Assembly: GCA_037976565.1 (NCBI GenBank)
Contig: CP137669.1
Span: forward strand, 37,784,912 to 37,848,911
Source of the DNA: Mesocentrotus franciscanus
Taxonomy: Eukaryota > Echinodermata > Echinoidea > Camarodonta > Strongylocentrotidae
DNA length: 64,000 nt
Direction of reading: 5' to 3'
The notes under the pieces are model-generated. The model was not told the origin of the DNA. It searched no databases and saw only the letters and a program-made list of their open reading frames with translations. The translations under genes and the position numbers were made by a program. Positions within the stretch are counted from its first letter, which is position 1. Each line of letters starts with the position of its first letter. Of the stretch, positions 1 to 12,134 are shown in pieces.

Positions 1-2936
1 GGTTGAAGATTTATTTCAAAAATGAGGTTCTTATCCAATATAAATATTACTGGTTGTTTACGTCGAAGATGGTGAAGGAAATAACAAACACTGTAGTGAT
101 GAAGCACTCCAGATCTTAAGACTTCTGATGATAATGTTGGACAATAGATCATTCATCACAACATTGATAAGCGATGAACGCCCCCTGTACATTAAAATAT
201 TCCGAGTAGTACTGCGTAATTTATACCTTACTTACATGAAATTTATTGAATTTGATGTGCTAGAAAGCAAGCAATCGTGTTATTTTTAATATTAGATTTC
301 TAATGATATTCCCAACGTTTTGATAAGAAATGCACATACAATCAATCAAACTCTATAGACAACCTGTTATATGGGATCTATATCATTCTGTATCTGTATC
401 AGATCCTTTCATTTGCAACTTTGCATATGAATGTGGGATAGTCATATATATGAGATAGACAGAGATAACTGTAACTTTTCGAATGATTGGAACATTTGCG
501 AGCCATTTTGATCGATCGCAACTATTCCAAAGATGAGGCCCACATACAGTATCTCTCATGTAGAGTTAGACAATATGTACCAAGTATTCTTCATAATACT
601 AGGTGCATTGCGCGACAAATAAAATAGAAATATATCATTAATCGCCATTTTTATTTATTTATTTATTCATTTTACTCATGTATTTTATGCACCATGTCAA
701 AAGTGCCAGAACAGTATGTTAAAGCAGAAATGCAAAACTGTTTTGTTCTCTGTTTTCTTTGTTAATGTTTTACGTTGTCATAATATGGAGTAGTTGCAAT
801 CGTGTTTTGTATAAAAAAAGCACAAGTATTGAAATATTCAACGAGTACATCTTAATTCTACCGCTATTATGCTATTAATGTTCATGCAGAATACTAATCT
901 TACAGATTCATCAAACTTTGTAACATGTAAAGTTATTGTTGTTTCTTTTTTAATAACAATGAATCACTTAATTTTGTTATGATAAACCAATAAAACTTTA
1001 AAAGTTTTACAAATATGAGATGAAAAACACATATTGACTTTGATCGTGAATAATGTTTTCGCTGGTGTGTCCTTGAAAGTGGTGATTTGAAAATTTGAAA
1101 TGGATGACGGTAGATTATCAAAAGACGAAAGAAAAGAGGTGAAATTGAAAGAGATGATAATATTTTGGTCAAGATTGACCTCCTTGAGAGGCGGATCCTG
1201 GTGGGGGCCGTTTTTGTCCGGACCTTTTTTGTGCTCGATAACTTTCTTTTCGCTTGTGACTTCGGGAATTTCAAAATCAGTCAAAAATGTTGTAGAAAAA
1301 ATGATGAATAAAACAAAATCGCAACGAAAAGTTTGCAAAGTTTCTCCTCCAGGACAAGGTTTTTCTCACAAACATTTTCATCCCTACTTGCATTGCTGAT
1401 TATCGATCTTGTATAGTGCCTTGTAGCGATAAGCCCAATAATTCTGGAAAAATAACAACATTTAGGCAAACATCATGTCATGTCCTGTCAGCGATTCAGA
1501 GCCCGAAAATGTCATTTCATGTTGCTATAGTGTATTGTGACGAAAGACGAAAGTACACTTTTCCATTATAAAGTGTCACTTTCTTTTCCTCGCTCGCTTT
1601 CCTCGCTCGCAAAATTTTAGAAAATGGAAAGTTGACCTCCGGAAGATGTCAGGCCCCCTGGCGAAAATGTGCCCCCCCCCCCTCTCTCTGTCGCTAAGCC
1701 TCTGTTCTTGAAAGATTTCTCAAGAAGATATCCCACTATCCATGAGGCAGCCAATCATTTTTCTGAAAACTCTGTCAAATCATGAAAATATGTATGAATA
1801 GCAATAACGAGTGCTTGCCTCACTGCTGCAGTATTTAGATCGCTCTCCAAGGCTAAAATATTTTTGAATACCAAAGTCTGAGCTGTCGCAAAACGGGTTT
1901 GTGATTCGTTCAGAAATGCTAACAAAAATCAATTTTCTTTTGTAATGATAAAATAGTCCTTCTATCTGATTTCCCCATTCAACCAATATTTCGATAACCT
2001 TTATTTCATTGCTATTTTTCTTGCGCTTCTATTCACCTCTTCTTTCTCTTATGTTAAAGAGATTTTCCTTGGCTTGTTGCTAACTCTTTGATCAATGGCA
2101 TCATGCACCATATCCATATCCATGGAAAAACAAAACAAAACAAAAACAATGGGGGGGGGAGGTGAATTTCCTATTAATAGAGCATATCTAGATATTCTAA
2201 TGACACATAATGTTTAAAAAAAGCTTTTAAAATTAATTCCAGAATGAGGTTATAGTTTCCAATAACATAGAGAAGCTACTGCAACCAATAATATTTCCTC
2301 TTACATTGATACACTCGGGTGCAACTATGAAGAAAAAAATATAATTTTGGCATTATAAAACCATCTTGAGGTCCTTGTAGTCCTTGTAGCTTTTCCCCAT
2401 TTCTCCTTTCATTTCCGTCTTCCTCTCTCTGGGTTATTTTATTCTTACAACTATTGTCTCAATCTTTCTCTTATCGCCCCCCCCCCCTCTCTCTCTCTTT
2501 CTCTTCTCTCTCTTTCTCATTGCCCTCTCTTTTTTGTAACATTGTAATTATAATCATATTTCTGTCCAATCTTAAATCGCCCACACACCATTTATACTTT
2601 CTCCTTTTCTTTTTTTTTTAATTCTTCTATAATTTACTTCAATATATTTTTACAGTTTCTTTAAAATTGGTAAGAAGAAATCCCGTAAGCATCACCCTTC
2701 CTTTGCCTGAATAAATCATCCAGCCATACAAATTACACCTGAAATTTATTTCCCTCCATCAATCAGAGCAGATGGTTCTAGCAAACCAGACATTATTCTC
2801 AGCACCTCCGATAAATCAAAATGTGCTGAAGAATAATTATGTGCAGGTAACTAACATTAATCATTCTCATCCCTTCGTTATACCTGAGTTTGTTGTTATT
2901 TTAATTTCACATGCGCATCTCGTTCTCGGCAGGAAA
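1..2936. other. Intergenic, no gene seen
   Basis: AT-rich sequence. Two transposon-like scraps are visible: a GGCGGATCCTGG motif at about 1190 like the ends of the hAT-like elements, and a CTCGCTCGC-rich stretch with a C-run at about 1585-1690. The short frames at 933-1469 have no conserved character. Confidence 0.6.
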
Positions 2937-3086
2937 TAAGAGAGAGGGCAGACAGAGAGAGAGACATAGACAGAGAGAGAGAGGGGGCAGAGAGAGGGAG
3001 AGATAGAGACAGAGAGAGGCAGAGAGAGAGAGAGAGAGAGAGAACGAGAGACAGAGACAGAGAGAGAGAGAGAGAGATAGAGAGTA
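2937..3086. repeat. GA-rich microsatellite
   Basis: About 150 bases of imperfect (GA)n with CA interruptions. The Ser/Leu frame on the - strand is a translation of this repeat. Confidence 0.9.
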
Positions 3087-4128
3087 GCTGAAGAATATTA
3101 ACCACCCTTTCCATCATGATTTCCTAGTCTCGACATCCGCGTGCTTTCATGATTAAAGGTAGCATTTACAACATCTTTTTGCTTGGTCGTGAAAATATGC
3201 ACCTGTGGTTCCTTTACTAAATTTATTAAGAATTTAAGAAAAGAGGGAAAGCACAGTTATTTATTTATCAGAAAAAAGATCGACGTTTAGTACAGGAAAA
3301 TTTAATATTCTTGTTTTCATTTTTAAATTGTTATGATTATATTTTAACTGCGGTACGAATCCTAACCAGAGAACGAAATTTTAAATGAATTCTGTAATAT
3401 TTTCGCCGTCCTATCCTTTTATATGTTCTAAGTGACCCATTGAACGATTTGATTTGATAATAGTAATTTAATTAGAGGGAATGAGCAATTAATGTCAATC
3501 ATAGAAATTTAATTCGGATTTTTTTTTTTTTTAAAGCGATGTTAGAGTCACTTTCATTATAAAAATGTAACAATTTACATTTAATAGATTGCATTACCTT
3601 TATTAATTTGTATTACCTTTACGCCTTGACATCGGCTACAACAACAACAACATCAGAAAAACAACAATAATTTAGTCACGTTAAACTGACAGAATTGAGA
3701 AGTCAGCCGTTCGGTGTTTCAAATAAACAACAAATTATACCTAATAACACGTGATGTATGCGATTCGCATTCTGACTATTGAAATACAATAATTCGTGAC
3801 AGGTGAATAAAATCATTCGTAAAGAGGCACGTAGCAAAGATTTGTGCACTACATTTTTTTACATTAGGAAAATCGCCTATTGTCAGAAAGCAAATGGCAT
3901 AAATAAGTTGTTGCCCTTCTGGTGTGCAGGTTTCGTATAAACGTCATCGGTTTGCAACGTCTATATTTTTGTATTTTTTTAATAAATGTGTTACAAGTGT
4001 TCTCCTGTTATATTTTTTTCGCTAAATATAATTTTTATATTTTCAGCTATGATTTTCCCTTATTGAAAAGTAAAGGTTTTGATATTAAATTAAAAAGTCT
4101 TTCCAACTAGAACTTGGTGCATGCTACA
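3087..4128. other. AT-rich intergenic stretch
   Basis: No gene, RNA or repeat family recognised. Confidence 0.55.
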
Positions 4129-4136
4129 TGTACAAG

Positions 4137-4533
4137 CAGGGGCGGATCCAGCCGGCGGCAAGGGAGGGGGCCTAAAAAGGGGCCAACTTCGTGCGAAAAT
4201 TTGAAAATCGTGCCGGTCGATTTTTCGCTCAGTGGGGTAGTGAGCAACAAAAAAAAATTTTGGCACCCGAAATTTTTTTTTCCCTCCGGGAAGGCTAATT
4301 TTTTTTCCATCGCCACCCCTTGGGCGCCAGGGGTAGTGAGCACAATTTTTTTGTTTTGGCACCCGAAAAAAAAATTTCGCTACGGGAAGGTTGATTTTTT
4401 TTTCCACCGCCACCCCTTGGGCGCCAGGAGGGGCCCACCTCCTTTTTTAATTCAAAAAAAGGGTGTTTTTACCTGTTTTTTTTCCTAGGGGAGGGGGCCC
4501 GGGCCCTCCGGGCCCCCCCTGGATCCGCCACTG
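4137..4533 (+). mobile_element. hAT-like non-autonomous element with 8-bp TSD
   Basis: Ends CAGGGGCGGATCCAG and CTGGATCCGCCACTG are inverted repeats (13 of 15). TGTACAAG flanks both sides exactly (4129-4136 and 4534-4541). An 8-bp duplication and a CAGNGGCG terminus are typical of the hAT superfamily. Internal sequence is G/C-run-rich and repeats the phrase 'ccaccgccaccccttgggcgcc' in shorter variants, with no transposase. A truncated copy lies at 54.2 kb. Confidence 0.88.
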
Positions 4534-4541
4534 TGTACAAG

Positions 4542-7150
4542 TTCGCCTCGTATGTCACATCAAGAAAATGGCTGCGCCCATGTCATGTAAAAAGGCATTA
4601 CATCATGCCAAGAATATCTTCATTTATGCATCTCTTGTACACTTTCGTAAGGAATAATGTATATCAATAGGCAGGAATAAATCTTATCTTTCAGCATTCC
4701 TACACTTATTCTTTAAGGTGAGGTTTCCATTAAATAAAAATCGCATCTAAGTAAACTTGTGATTATTAGAATGAACTCACTGAACATTAACCTGACCCTG
4801 ATGGCGACATGCATGAAGCTGGCAAAGAACAAGTTACCATCCTTAATTGTTTTCATATTGCAGGTCGCCACCCCATTACATCCCACCCTTTGTTACAAAA
4901 CAGTTGGTATCGGGTATGTATCAACCCCCTTGGGAAACCTCTATTTGTAAACAGCCTCGGAATAAACTTCTGATCATTAAAGTCAACTAACTGTACATAA
5001 GCAAGACTCTGGTAAACGACAAGTTATCCTCCTTATTTTCTATACAGCAAGCGCAAGGCTCGGAATGGATCATTCCTCAGATTAAAGCCTATGGAAAGGG
5101 GGAAAAGGGGAAGGGGGGAATAGCAAAACAACAACAAAATGACAAACAAAGAAATATAAGAATACAAACAACTGGGGGGGATATGTTAGAAGTGACACCC
5201 CCCCCCCCTTCCATATGGAAACGTTATAGGCCTATCGTCCGCTCAATCTGACTTGCGTGCATAGAACAAATAAACATTTTTGCATGAAAAAGTGAAGTTT
5301 TCTTTCCAGCATTGGGGTGCCCGGGAGTTACTTGGGTAACCTTTCAAAGAGTATAATATAAACAAAAATATGGCACTTTCTCTGTGCTTTTGTCGGAAAA
5401 AACATAGTAATCGGGCACAATGTCGTCTCTTTTTGCGTTGGAGAAGAGCGTTGGAAAATTGCACTTCGGCCGCTCTCGCAAGCCCTCACTCGTTCCATTG
5501 TGGTCAGGCGGCTTTGGGGTGAGCGGCTAATGAATATACTAATCGTTAGCTTTCTTCTGGTATTAAACTTGTTTTGATTGGTTGTATATTGTTGTCGGAA
5601 TTTACCCATTCACATAATGGAACTACCTGCCCGATGAAGCCAGTGGCCCGTGACCCCTGCACTCAACACTGTGTGAGTTAGTTTGTGGTCAACTTCTTTT
5701 ATGAGACAAATCCAAGCAAACGTTTCCATATGCCCCCCCCCCCCATTTGCAATTCATGTGGGCAAATTATATTGTTGTAGGTAAATACGTAATATTCATC
5801 CTTTGATGACGAATGAAAATAATCGGGGACCTTTTGTTGGAAAATTTCCATAACTACTTGTCAGCTAAAGGTGGTCCGACCACCCACCACCCTTGTTCAA
5901 GTGGTCTTAGTTTTAATTTGAAAAAAGTGGTACATTACTGAGAACAACCATACTCTTGCAGGACTCTACGCTACAACGATCACAGTGTAGATCTGAAGAA
6001 AAGTAGAAAAACAAATAATGTCTAAATTACTGACAATTTCTGCTCCATGCAATGCTACGATGTCCGTGAGAATATTCAAAGTGTCTTCATGATTGTATCA
6101 CATACGATTTTCACACGTATCAAATCACAAAGGACAAGAGTAGCTGAAAATGTGATATTACATGCAGAATATTACAGCATGATTCATTAAATTCATAACT
6201 ACAAATGCTTGTTAAATGTTTAATGTCGACATCTCACCTTACATCTTTTGATGCAAATGCTTTGTTGATGTGGATTTCTATGCCGTCAAATCTTGATTAT
6301 GCCCTGCAAAAAGATGTTAAATTTAACCGAGGAATAAGCACAATAACGAAGCATATTTCTAACGGTTCTCGTGAGATAAATGGAAGAAATGAAATTAGCT
6401 TTGTATCCGGCCATTGACGTATCCAACAAAATCCTCGACGTCTATGGGAGTTTTCATCGTGTAAAAAAAAAGTGAATATAATGTGTATAGACTAGTTGTC
6501 ATTTTTTAGATTTCACGAACGCACTTGGACAAACGTGCCTTATTAAATCCCGCCTTCAATATTTCATGCTCACTGTGTCAAAGGCCTTGGAAATGTACAA
6601 GAAAATCGATTTGAGTGTCAGAATCATTGTCAAACAGGCCTTTGTTGTCTTATGTCAAGTGAGCATTGTGTTGCAATATACTGAACTAGAAAACCAAATT
6701 CGATTTTGCCTATAAAAAAAATCATAACCATGCAGCAAGTTGGTCGTTTTTGTATACATGATCTTTAGCCAAATTTGAAAGAAAGTAATGAAAGGACAAC
6801 AAGAACTTAATTTATATGTGCAATTAAACACTCCTTTAAACAAGACAAATGCGACTGCGTCTGCTCCTATCTGCCTCCGCCCTAATTTCGGTATGGGGAA
6901 GGGATGGTATCATTATTTCCGATGAAAAACCAAAACTGTGAATATCCCTGCGCATCCATTAACTTCATGCGCATCTAAAGACGTCCTTGCATTGCATGGG
7001 CAAGTAGAACTATGACTGCTCCTTTTTTTTAAAGCTGTACTGCCCAGCAGTCAGTAGTGAATTTCATGCAGTCAGTATATCTATAATATAACACTTTTAA
7101 TATCAACAGATACATCTAACCATCTTATTGGATTAAAAGAGAAGATGCAA
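4542..7150. other. Intergenic, no gene seen
   Basis: AT-rich with several G or C homopolymer runs (about 5176, 5198 and 5733). Small frames (5243-5609, 6205-6417) show no family features. Confidence 0.55.
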
Positions 7151-7154
7151 GCCT

Positions 7155-7520
7155 ATCTAAAATAAATGTTTTACAAACAAGGTTCATACTTATCTTAAGC
7201 CCTTTGCTTATCTTAAGCAGATGGAATAATCGTTCAATCTAAGGTAGTCCGCCACGGTGCAGAGGGGGGCTCTATACAACTTTTTGTATGTATCAAAGAA
7301 TAGTGAAAAATATATATCTTTCAATCTAGCCATGGTTTGGATTTAAGAAGTGCACACAAGCCTTACAGAAATAAATGTTTTAGAAACACAGGTCATGTTT
7401 ATTTTAAACATTTGGAGATGGAATAATCGTTCAATCGAAGGTAGTCCATCACAGTGCAGAGCGGGGCGGGGCTCTGCACAAACTTTTTGTATATCATAGG
7501 ATCGTGAACAATATTAATCG
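7155..7520 (+). repeat. Diverged tandem duplication, about 215-bp spacing
   Basis: The phrase ATGGAATAATCGTTCAATC followed by AAGGTAGTCC and GTGCAGAG occurs at about 7220 and again at about 7428, each preceded by a 'facaag...ggt' AT-rich arm and followed by CTTTTTGTAT. Two copies of a duplicated non-coding segment. Confidence 0.7.
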
Positions 7521-8420
7521 CTATAAATATCAATAGATACAAAGAGCCATATTCCTCAAACTTTTCACGGATTAGTTTCTCTCATCCTAACCAAATTGAC
7601 ATCAGGTTGGAATTGCCTTTTAAGAGAGAGAGAGAGAGAAAAAAAATATTAAGGAGGTATCAATTCAATTATTGGTGTACTGGACTACCTACATATAAGT
7701 TGAAATCTTTAGTCCATTCTTGACACACATCGTTAAAGAATATATTTGATCACGAATTGCATTAAAATTCATGCTTTTTATTAATCTTGTTTTCAAAACG
7801 AATTGACATTAATGATCTCTTTACAGTTCTTTTTTCAAAAATCTTTTACAAATAACGAAAATTCACTTTGAAGGGGACCTTTTTCTCTCCATATTTTTCA
7901 AAACTGAAAACTCAATTTTGCTCCTTGAAAAGTTTAGGGGCATCCATATGATTTTTAGTTATTAAAGAGTTGAACTATAATAATTTGTTATTATATATGA
8001 ATAAGTAAATAAAAATGCAATAAATAGCCATGTTCAGAACACATCCTCTTACTAGGTGGTGATACAGTTAAGATGGCCACCGATTAATGGGAGAGTATAA
8101 GAGGGGTTCCTATCATCTTCTTTTTGTATTCCATTCCCGGCCCTCTCCCTTCTTTTCTCTCCCCTTCTTCTTTCCATACCTTTTAGCCATTTGAACCATA
8201 ATAGTACTTTGTAGGCGCCTTGAGCACCTTCTGATATGGATATGTGTGCCAAAAAAGTGTTATCATTATTATTATTATTATTGTTATTATTATTATTATT
8301 TGATGGGGCATATAATTATGTCCTCTGTGGACCATCCTGTAGCTACCCCACTGCATGTACACTCTGCACAAAAGGTTAACAGAGAGTCTGAAAGATTCAA
8401 ACATCACATGATGAAACTTG
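7521..8420. other. Intergenic stretch with (ATT)n
   Basis: Contains a short GA run (7624-7640) and an ATT-type microsatellite (about 8262-8301). Nothing else recognised. It lies just beyond the poly(A) signal of the - strand gene. Confidence 0.55.
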
Positions 8421-8501
8421 TTTATTTTTGCTTCTTTACTCTATGCATTACATAGAAAAGTATCCCAATATGCTTTACTTGATCTTGGAGTAAGACATCA
8501 A

Positions 8502-8611
8502 TCACAACTTTGTTGCTGCTCTATTCTGCTTGAAGGAGAAGACAAAGTCAGCGTTGGCCTCAGCAATATTCCACATCTCATCATAGAGGCCCTTATAGAG
8601 GACTTCAGATC
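8502..8611 (-). CDS. Unknown small gene, terminal exon
   Basis: On the - strand, an acceptor (tttcctcag) at 8612-8613 leads into SEVLYKGLYDEMWNIAEA, then NADFVFSFKQNRAATKL and TGA (8504-8502). The AATAAA signal on the same strand is at 8426-8421, some 75 bases past the stop. The exon starts with two bases that complete a codon with the preceding exon's last base (GGA, Gly). I do not recognise the protein. Composition is that of a folded helical domain, and the C-terminal TKL is only loosely like a peroxisomal signal. Confidence 0.7.
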
Positions 8612-9316
8612 CTGAGGAAAGGAAAGAGTCAGTCAATTGATGCTAACTGATGTTCTTTGATGAATTGCTAGAGAAGGAATAGCAAGCATGGGATCTATAT
8701 AATATATACATCTCTAACTATCCAAGAATCTAACTCTTTATATGCAACAAAAATAATCTCCTTGTGTCACATTGTGTACTTGTCATGGGATAGATATACC
8801 AGAGGCTTCAAGATCATTCATTTTGAACTGTTTCCAGTGTAAGATCAATCTATACCGGTGTTAGAAGGATTGTCATGGAGCTAATCAAGACCGTAAATGG
8901 GTAATTATGCAAAGCCATTGTGTTGCACAAAGCAATCCTTCTGTCAATTGCATGGTGCTTACTGTTTTGTGCAAAACTGCACGTGTGGAAAATGAGCCAC
9001 CATGCAGAAATACGAAGAAGCAACCTAAGTGTTAATCCTTATGTTCACATAAGCCTCAAATTTAAAGGACTTATCTTCAAAGAATATCTGCTTTAGAGTA
9101 ATACCAAGTTCAAAACCATATTCACAAGCTCTGAATTCTATCTTTAAATCATGCTCTCCTTGTACTGCTATCTTACCTAATTATAACAAGTCACTCTAAA
9201 CATGATTGACTATGTAAGTGCTGAGATATAAAACTGCGCAGCCATAATATTCAAAATTCTAAAAGATCTACAAAGGCGTTGGAACAAAACTGCGGGGCAT
9301 ACAACTACATTGTATG

Positions 9317-9638
9317 CAAGGGCGTAGCAAGGGGGTGTTTCGGGTGTTCAAACACCCCCCCCCCTTGGCAAAAGAATTTAGTGCACATTACCCTCCAATT
9401 TGATTTTTTTTAAATTTAGTTATTTACTTAGTGCTCACACTACCCCCCACTGAGCACAAATAAAGGTCGGCGCGATTTTCACATTTCCGGGGGCAAAAAA
9501 AAAGAAGAAGAACAAATTAGTGCTCATTACGCCCCCCACTGAGCGAAATATCGGTCAAATTTCAGGCCCCTATCGGAAAATCCTGGATCCGCCACTGTCT
9601 TAAACACTTCCCTTTAAAAAATCCTGGCTACGCCACTG
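9317..9638 (+). mobile_element. hAT-like element, CAGTGGCGTAGCC family, nested
   Basis: Ends CAAGGGCGTAGCAAGG and CCTGGCTACGCCACTG form 13/16 inverted repeats. Flanks ATTGTATG (9309-9316) and ATTGTACG (9639-9646) are a 7/8 target duplication. Inside, a CTGGATCCGCCACTG end at about 9582-9596 indicates a second element of the 4137 family inserted or recombined into it. No coding capacity. Confidence 0.82.
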
Positions 9639-9821
9639 ATTGTACGAGAAGAGTCAGTGGTCAAATCTGACTCTATAATGCTGAAAAAAATGTGAATAAG
9701 TCTGAAAAGCGTCATTTTTTCTCAACTTAAGATCATTATCAAAAAAAAATGTTCTCATCTTAAATTAATGCCTATCCTTGGTAACTGAATCCCATCTAGT
9801 GTCTTTTCTTGTACAGCTTAC

Positions 9822-9895
9822 CTTCACAAACATCTTGGTTTTGGTGTAGAGTCTGGTACATACAGTTCAGCGAGGAACACACAATTTCGATGGTC
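9822..9895 (-). CDS. Unknown small gene, middle exon
   Basis: 74 bases on the - strand between acceptor gcaaaccag and donor gtaagct. Encodes TIEIVCSSLNCMYQ, then TLHQNQDVCE. It enters with one base completing Trp and leaves with one base completing Gly, exactly what the neighbouring exons need. The three-way phase agreement is the main evidence; the family is unknown. Confidence 0.7.
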
Positions 9896-10139
9896 CTGGT
9901 TTGCATAATATTATTATTGGGGTGCCCCGGAAAACCTATGCTGAGCAACAATATTGTGAATGAGCAATATTTGTTCTCTTTTTTAAAGAATTTTTCTATT
10001 GAATTGAATTGAAATGTTCCACATGGCAGCTTACGGGCTGAATTGCATGGAGTTTACAAAGTAAAATCACACAAAAAAAATAATTATATGAAAGTCATAC
10101 AGTATTATGAAGGAAAGAAACAGAGAGATCGAGTGTGGG

Positions 10140-10440
10140 GGGGGGGGAGACGAGACAGAAAGGGGACAAGAAGAACAAACGATCTTGAGACAGAGGTGTG
10201 ACAGTCTATAAGAAGAAGAGATTGTAAATTATATAATAAGTGAGTTGATTGATTAACTAAATAATCATATGTTATGTCACTTGATACATTCTAAATTACG
10301 GAATAATAGAGATAGGTGTCGTAAGCGGAGGGAAAGAGTAGGGGAAACATATAGAGAGGGGGAATTGGGGGAAGGTAAGAGGAGAGAGACAGAGAGAGAG
10401 AGAGAAAGAAGAGGGGAGAAAGAGGAAGAAAACATGATGA
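10140..10440. repeat. G-run and GA-rich low-complexity region
   Basis: A G-run at about 10136-10148 and a GA-rich tract at 10324-10430. The Arg/Glu-rich frame across it is repeat translation. Confidence 0.8.
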
Positions 10441-10617
10441 TAAGAGATATGAATACAGTGTGATATTATTGTAGTGAGAGCAATTTAATTGATTTATGAC
10501 TTCAATATGGATATGTAATAACTACAAGGAATATATACATGTCTAGTATATTTTGTAGTTTCGGAAGGCGCTCTTACCATGATTATCTTATAAAATGATT
10601 CCCTATAGAATACCTAC

Positions 10618-10649
10618 CACATGGCTGTCATTTTCCTTGGTCGGAAATC
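10618..10649 (-). CDS. Unknown small gene, upstream exon (first or internal)
   Basis: On the - strand, GAT TTC CGA CCA AGG AAA ATG ACA GCC ATG TG is followed by a gtaggt donor. The sequence just before GAT is cttccccgatag, a plausible acceptor, so this may be an internal 32-base exon of a longer protein (DFRPRKMTAMW...). Alternatively translation starts at the ATG (10631-10629), giving a 65-residue protein. TAG immediately before GAT blocks simple upstream extension. No further upstream exon was found before 15 kb. Confidence 0.5.
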
Positions 10650-10873
10650 CTATCGGGGAAGCAAATTGCCCCGCTTGTCCCTCGATCCTTCAAACTCGCT
10701 AGTGGTTGTTAATTAACAGGTTTACCGTGCTTTGACAATGCTTTATTTTTTGAAAACATTCTTCGTGATTTTTTTTCTGTAGGGGGGTGGGGTATATAAA
10801 GTTTACCTCAATTCCAAAGTCTGCTTTGGAGTTTGAAACATTCCTGAATGAACTTTAGCACGAACAAAAACCG

Positions 10874-10973
10874 AAGTTTTTGCTCATTACGCCACTGCTG
10901 ACGATTATTATTTTCCTCATTTTTTAATGTGGAAAATAATAATCGTCAGCAGTGGCGTAATGAGCAAAAACTT
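10874..10973. repeat. Perfect 43-bp inverted repeat with 14-base loop
   Basis: Arms 10874-10916 and 10931-10973 are exact reverse complements with loop 10917-10930. The arms include GCAGTGGCGTAATGAGC, a hAT-like end motif, so this appears to be two element ends joined head to head. Confidence 0.92.
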
Positions 10974-11018
10974 TTGGGGGTCAGAACAAAATCCTTATCA
11001 CCACCAAGTAGCATAATG

Positions 11019-12126
11019 CAGGGGCGGCGGAGCGTCTTCCAAAATAGGGAGGGGGGCACCAACAAAAAAGGGCACTTTCTGGGAAAAAGAGGCACCTACC
11101 TAGCCACAAAACCTACACCATTTTTAGACATTGGTATATACCCCTACATCGTCACGATTGTGATTACACTACCAGGGATGATATCAATATTTGTTTCTTT
11201 CTTAACGTGGTACAAGATACTGCTTAATTAAGCAATATACTTTGCAGTTGGGTGTGATGGTCTGAATATTAATTTTCTAGCGAGCGAGAGCGAAGCGAAC
11301 TAGCAAAAAAATTAAAGATCTTATAAAGAAGACCGAAAAAAAAACACTGATGAGTATCAAGCATAATCTAATGAAGACTGAAAAGTTCTTTTTTAAGTAA
11401 TATAATTATAACATAATAATGCGAGCTCTAGGGAAAATTAAAGAAAAAGGGGCTCTAAGTCGCCTTGAATTAGGGGTGCATGTTATGGAGAAAGGAAAAG
11501 TAGGCACTTATCAAAAGGGAAAAGGACAGTTATTAGAAAAGAAAAGGTGCTCATGTCAAAGTAAAAAGGGCAAAAATCAGAGCCTTCAAAGGTAAAAATG
11601 GCACTTCTTGCACCTGAAAAGGGACACTCAACAGAAATGATAAAAGGCACTTGTGAGAATGGAAATGGGGAATCTGTTGAAGGAGAAGGGCACCTATCAG
11701 GTTTTAATAGGGGCATTTATCAGATGTTTAAAGGAGCATTTTGAAAAGGGGGAGGGGCTCATATAAAAAAAAGGAAAAGGGCACTTATTCGAAGGAAATA
11801 TGGTACTGATTAAAAAGGAAAAGGGGTACATGTCAAAATAAAATGGGCACTTATCAGAGGTGAAAAGTGGCATTTAAGAGAAAGTGAAGGAGGTTCTTAT
11901 TAAGAATGAAAAAGTACACTTATTAAAAAAAGGAAAAGGGGCACGAGTCAAAGTAAAAAAAGGGCAAAAATATCAGAGGTGAAAAGGGGAATTTCTCGCA
12001 CCTGAAAAGACGTACTCACCAGAGATGAAAAGAGATGAAAAGGACAGTTATTAGACAAGAAAAGGGGCTTTTTGGGGTACCTGAAAATGGGGTCACAGTG
12101 CCCCCCACCGGGAATGCCGCCTCTGG
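11019..12126 (+). mobile_element. hAT-like element with G-rich subrepeats, copy 1
   Basis: Starts CAGGGGCGGCGGAGC and ends GGAATGCCGCCTCTG; flanked on both sides by GCATAATG (11011-11018 and 12127-12134), a perfect 8-bp target duplication. The interior is a string of degenerate subrepeats around AAAAGGGGCACTTATCAGA, plus a GCGAGCGAGAGCGAAGCGA motif. No transposase. It is inserted in another GTGGCGTAATGAGC element that begins at the hairpin. Confidence 0.9.
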
Positions 12127-12134
12127 CATAATGG

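Larger units (their letters stand above)
8502..10649 (-). other. Three-exon - strand transcription unit
   Basis: Joining the three exons gives DFRPRKMTAMW + TIEIV...DVCE + GSEVLYK...AATKL, a frame of about 70 codons with Trp and Gly at the junctions. It lies tail-away from CEP128 about 5 kb upstream. A hAT-like element (9317-9638) sits in the last intron. Other parts of the gene may lie further up or may be lost in the transposon-rich 11-12 kb region. Confidence 0.6.

Noticed and set aside
933..1469. Overlapping open frames on both strands near the left end
   Set aside because: Low-quality frames in AT-rich DNA, one overlapping a hAT-like scrap; no conserved motif.
2896..3117. Ser/Leu-rich frame on the - strand
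   Set aside because: Translated GA microsatellite.
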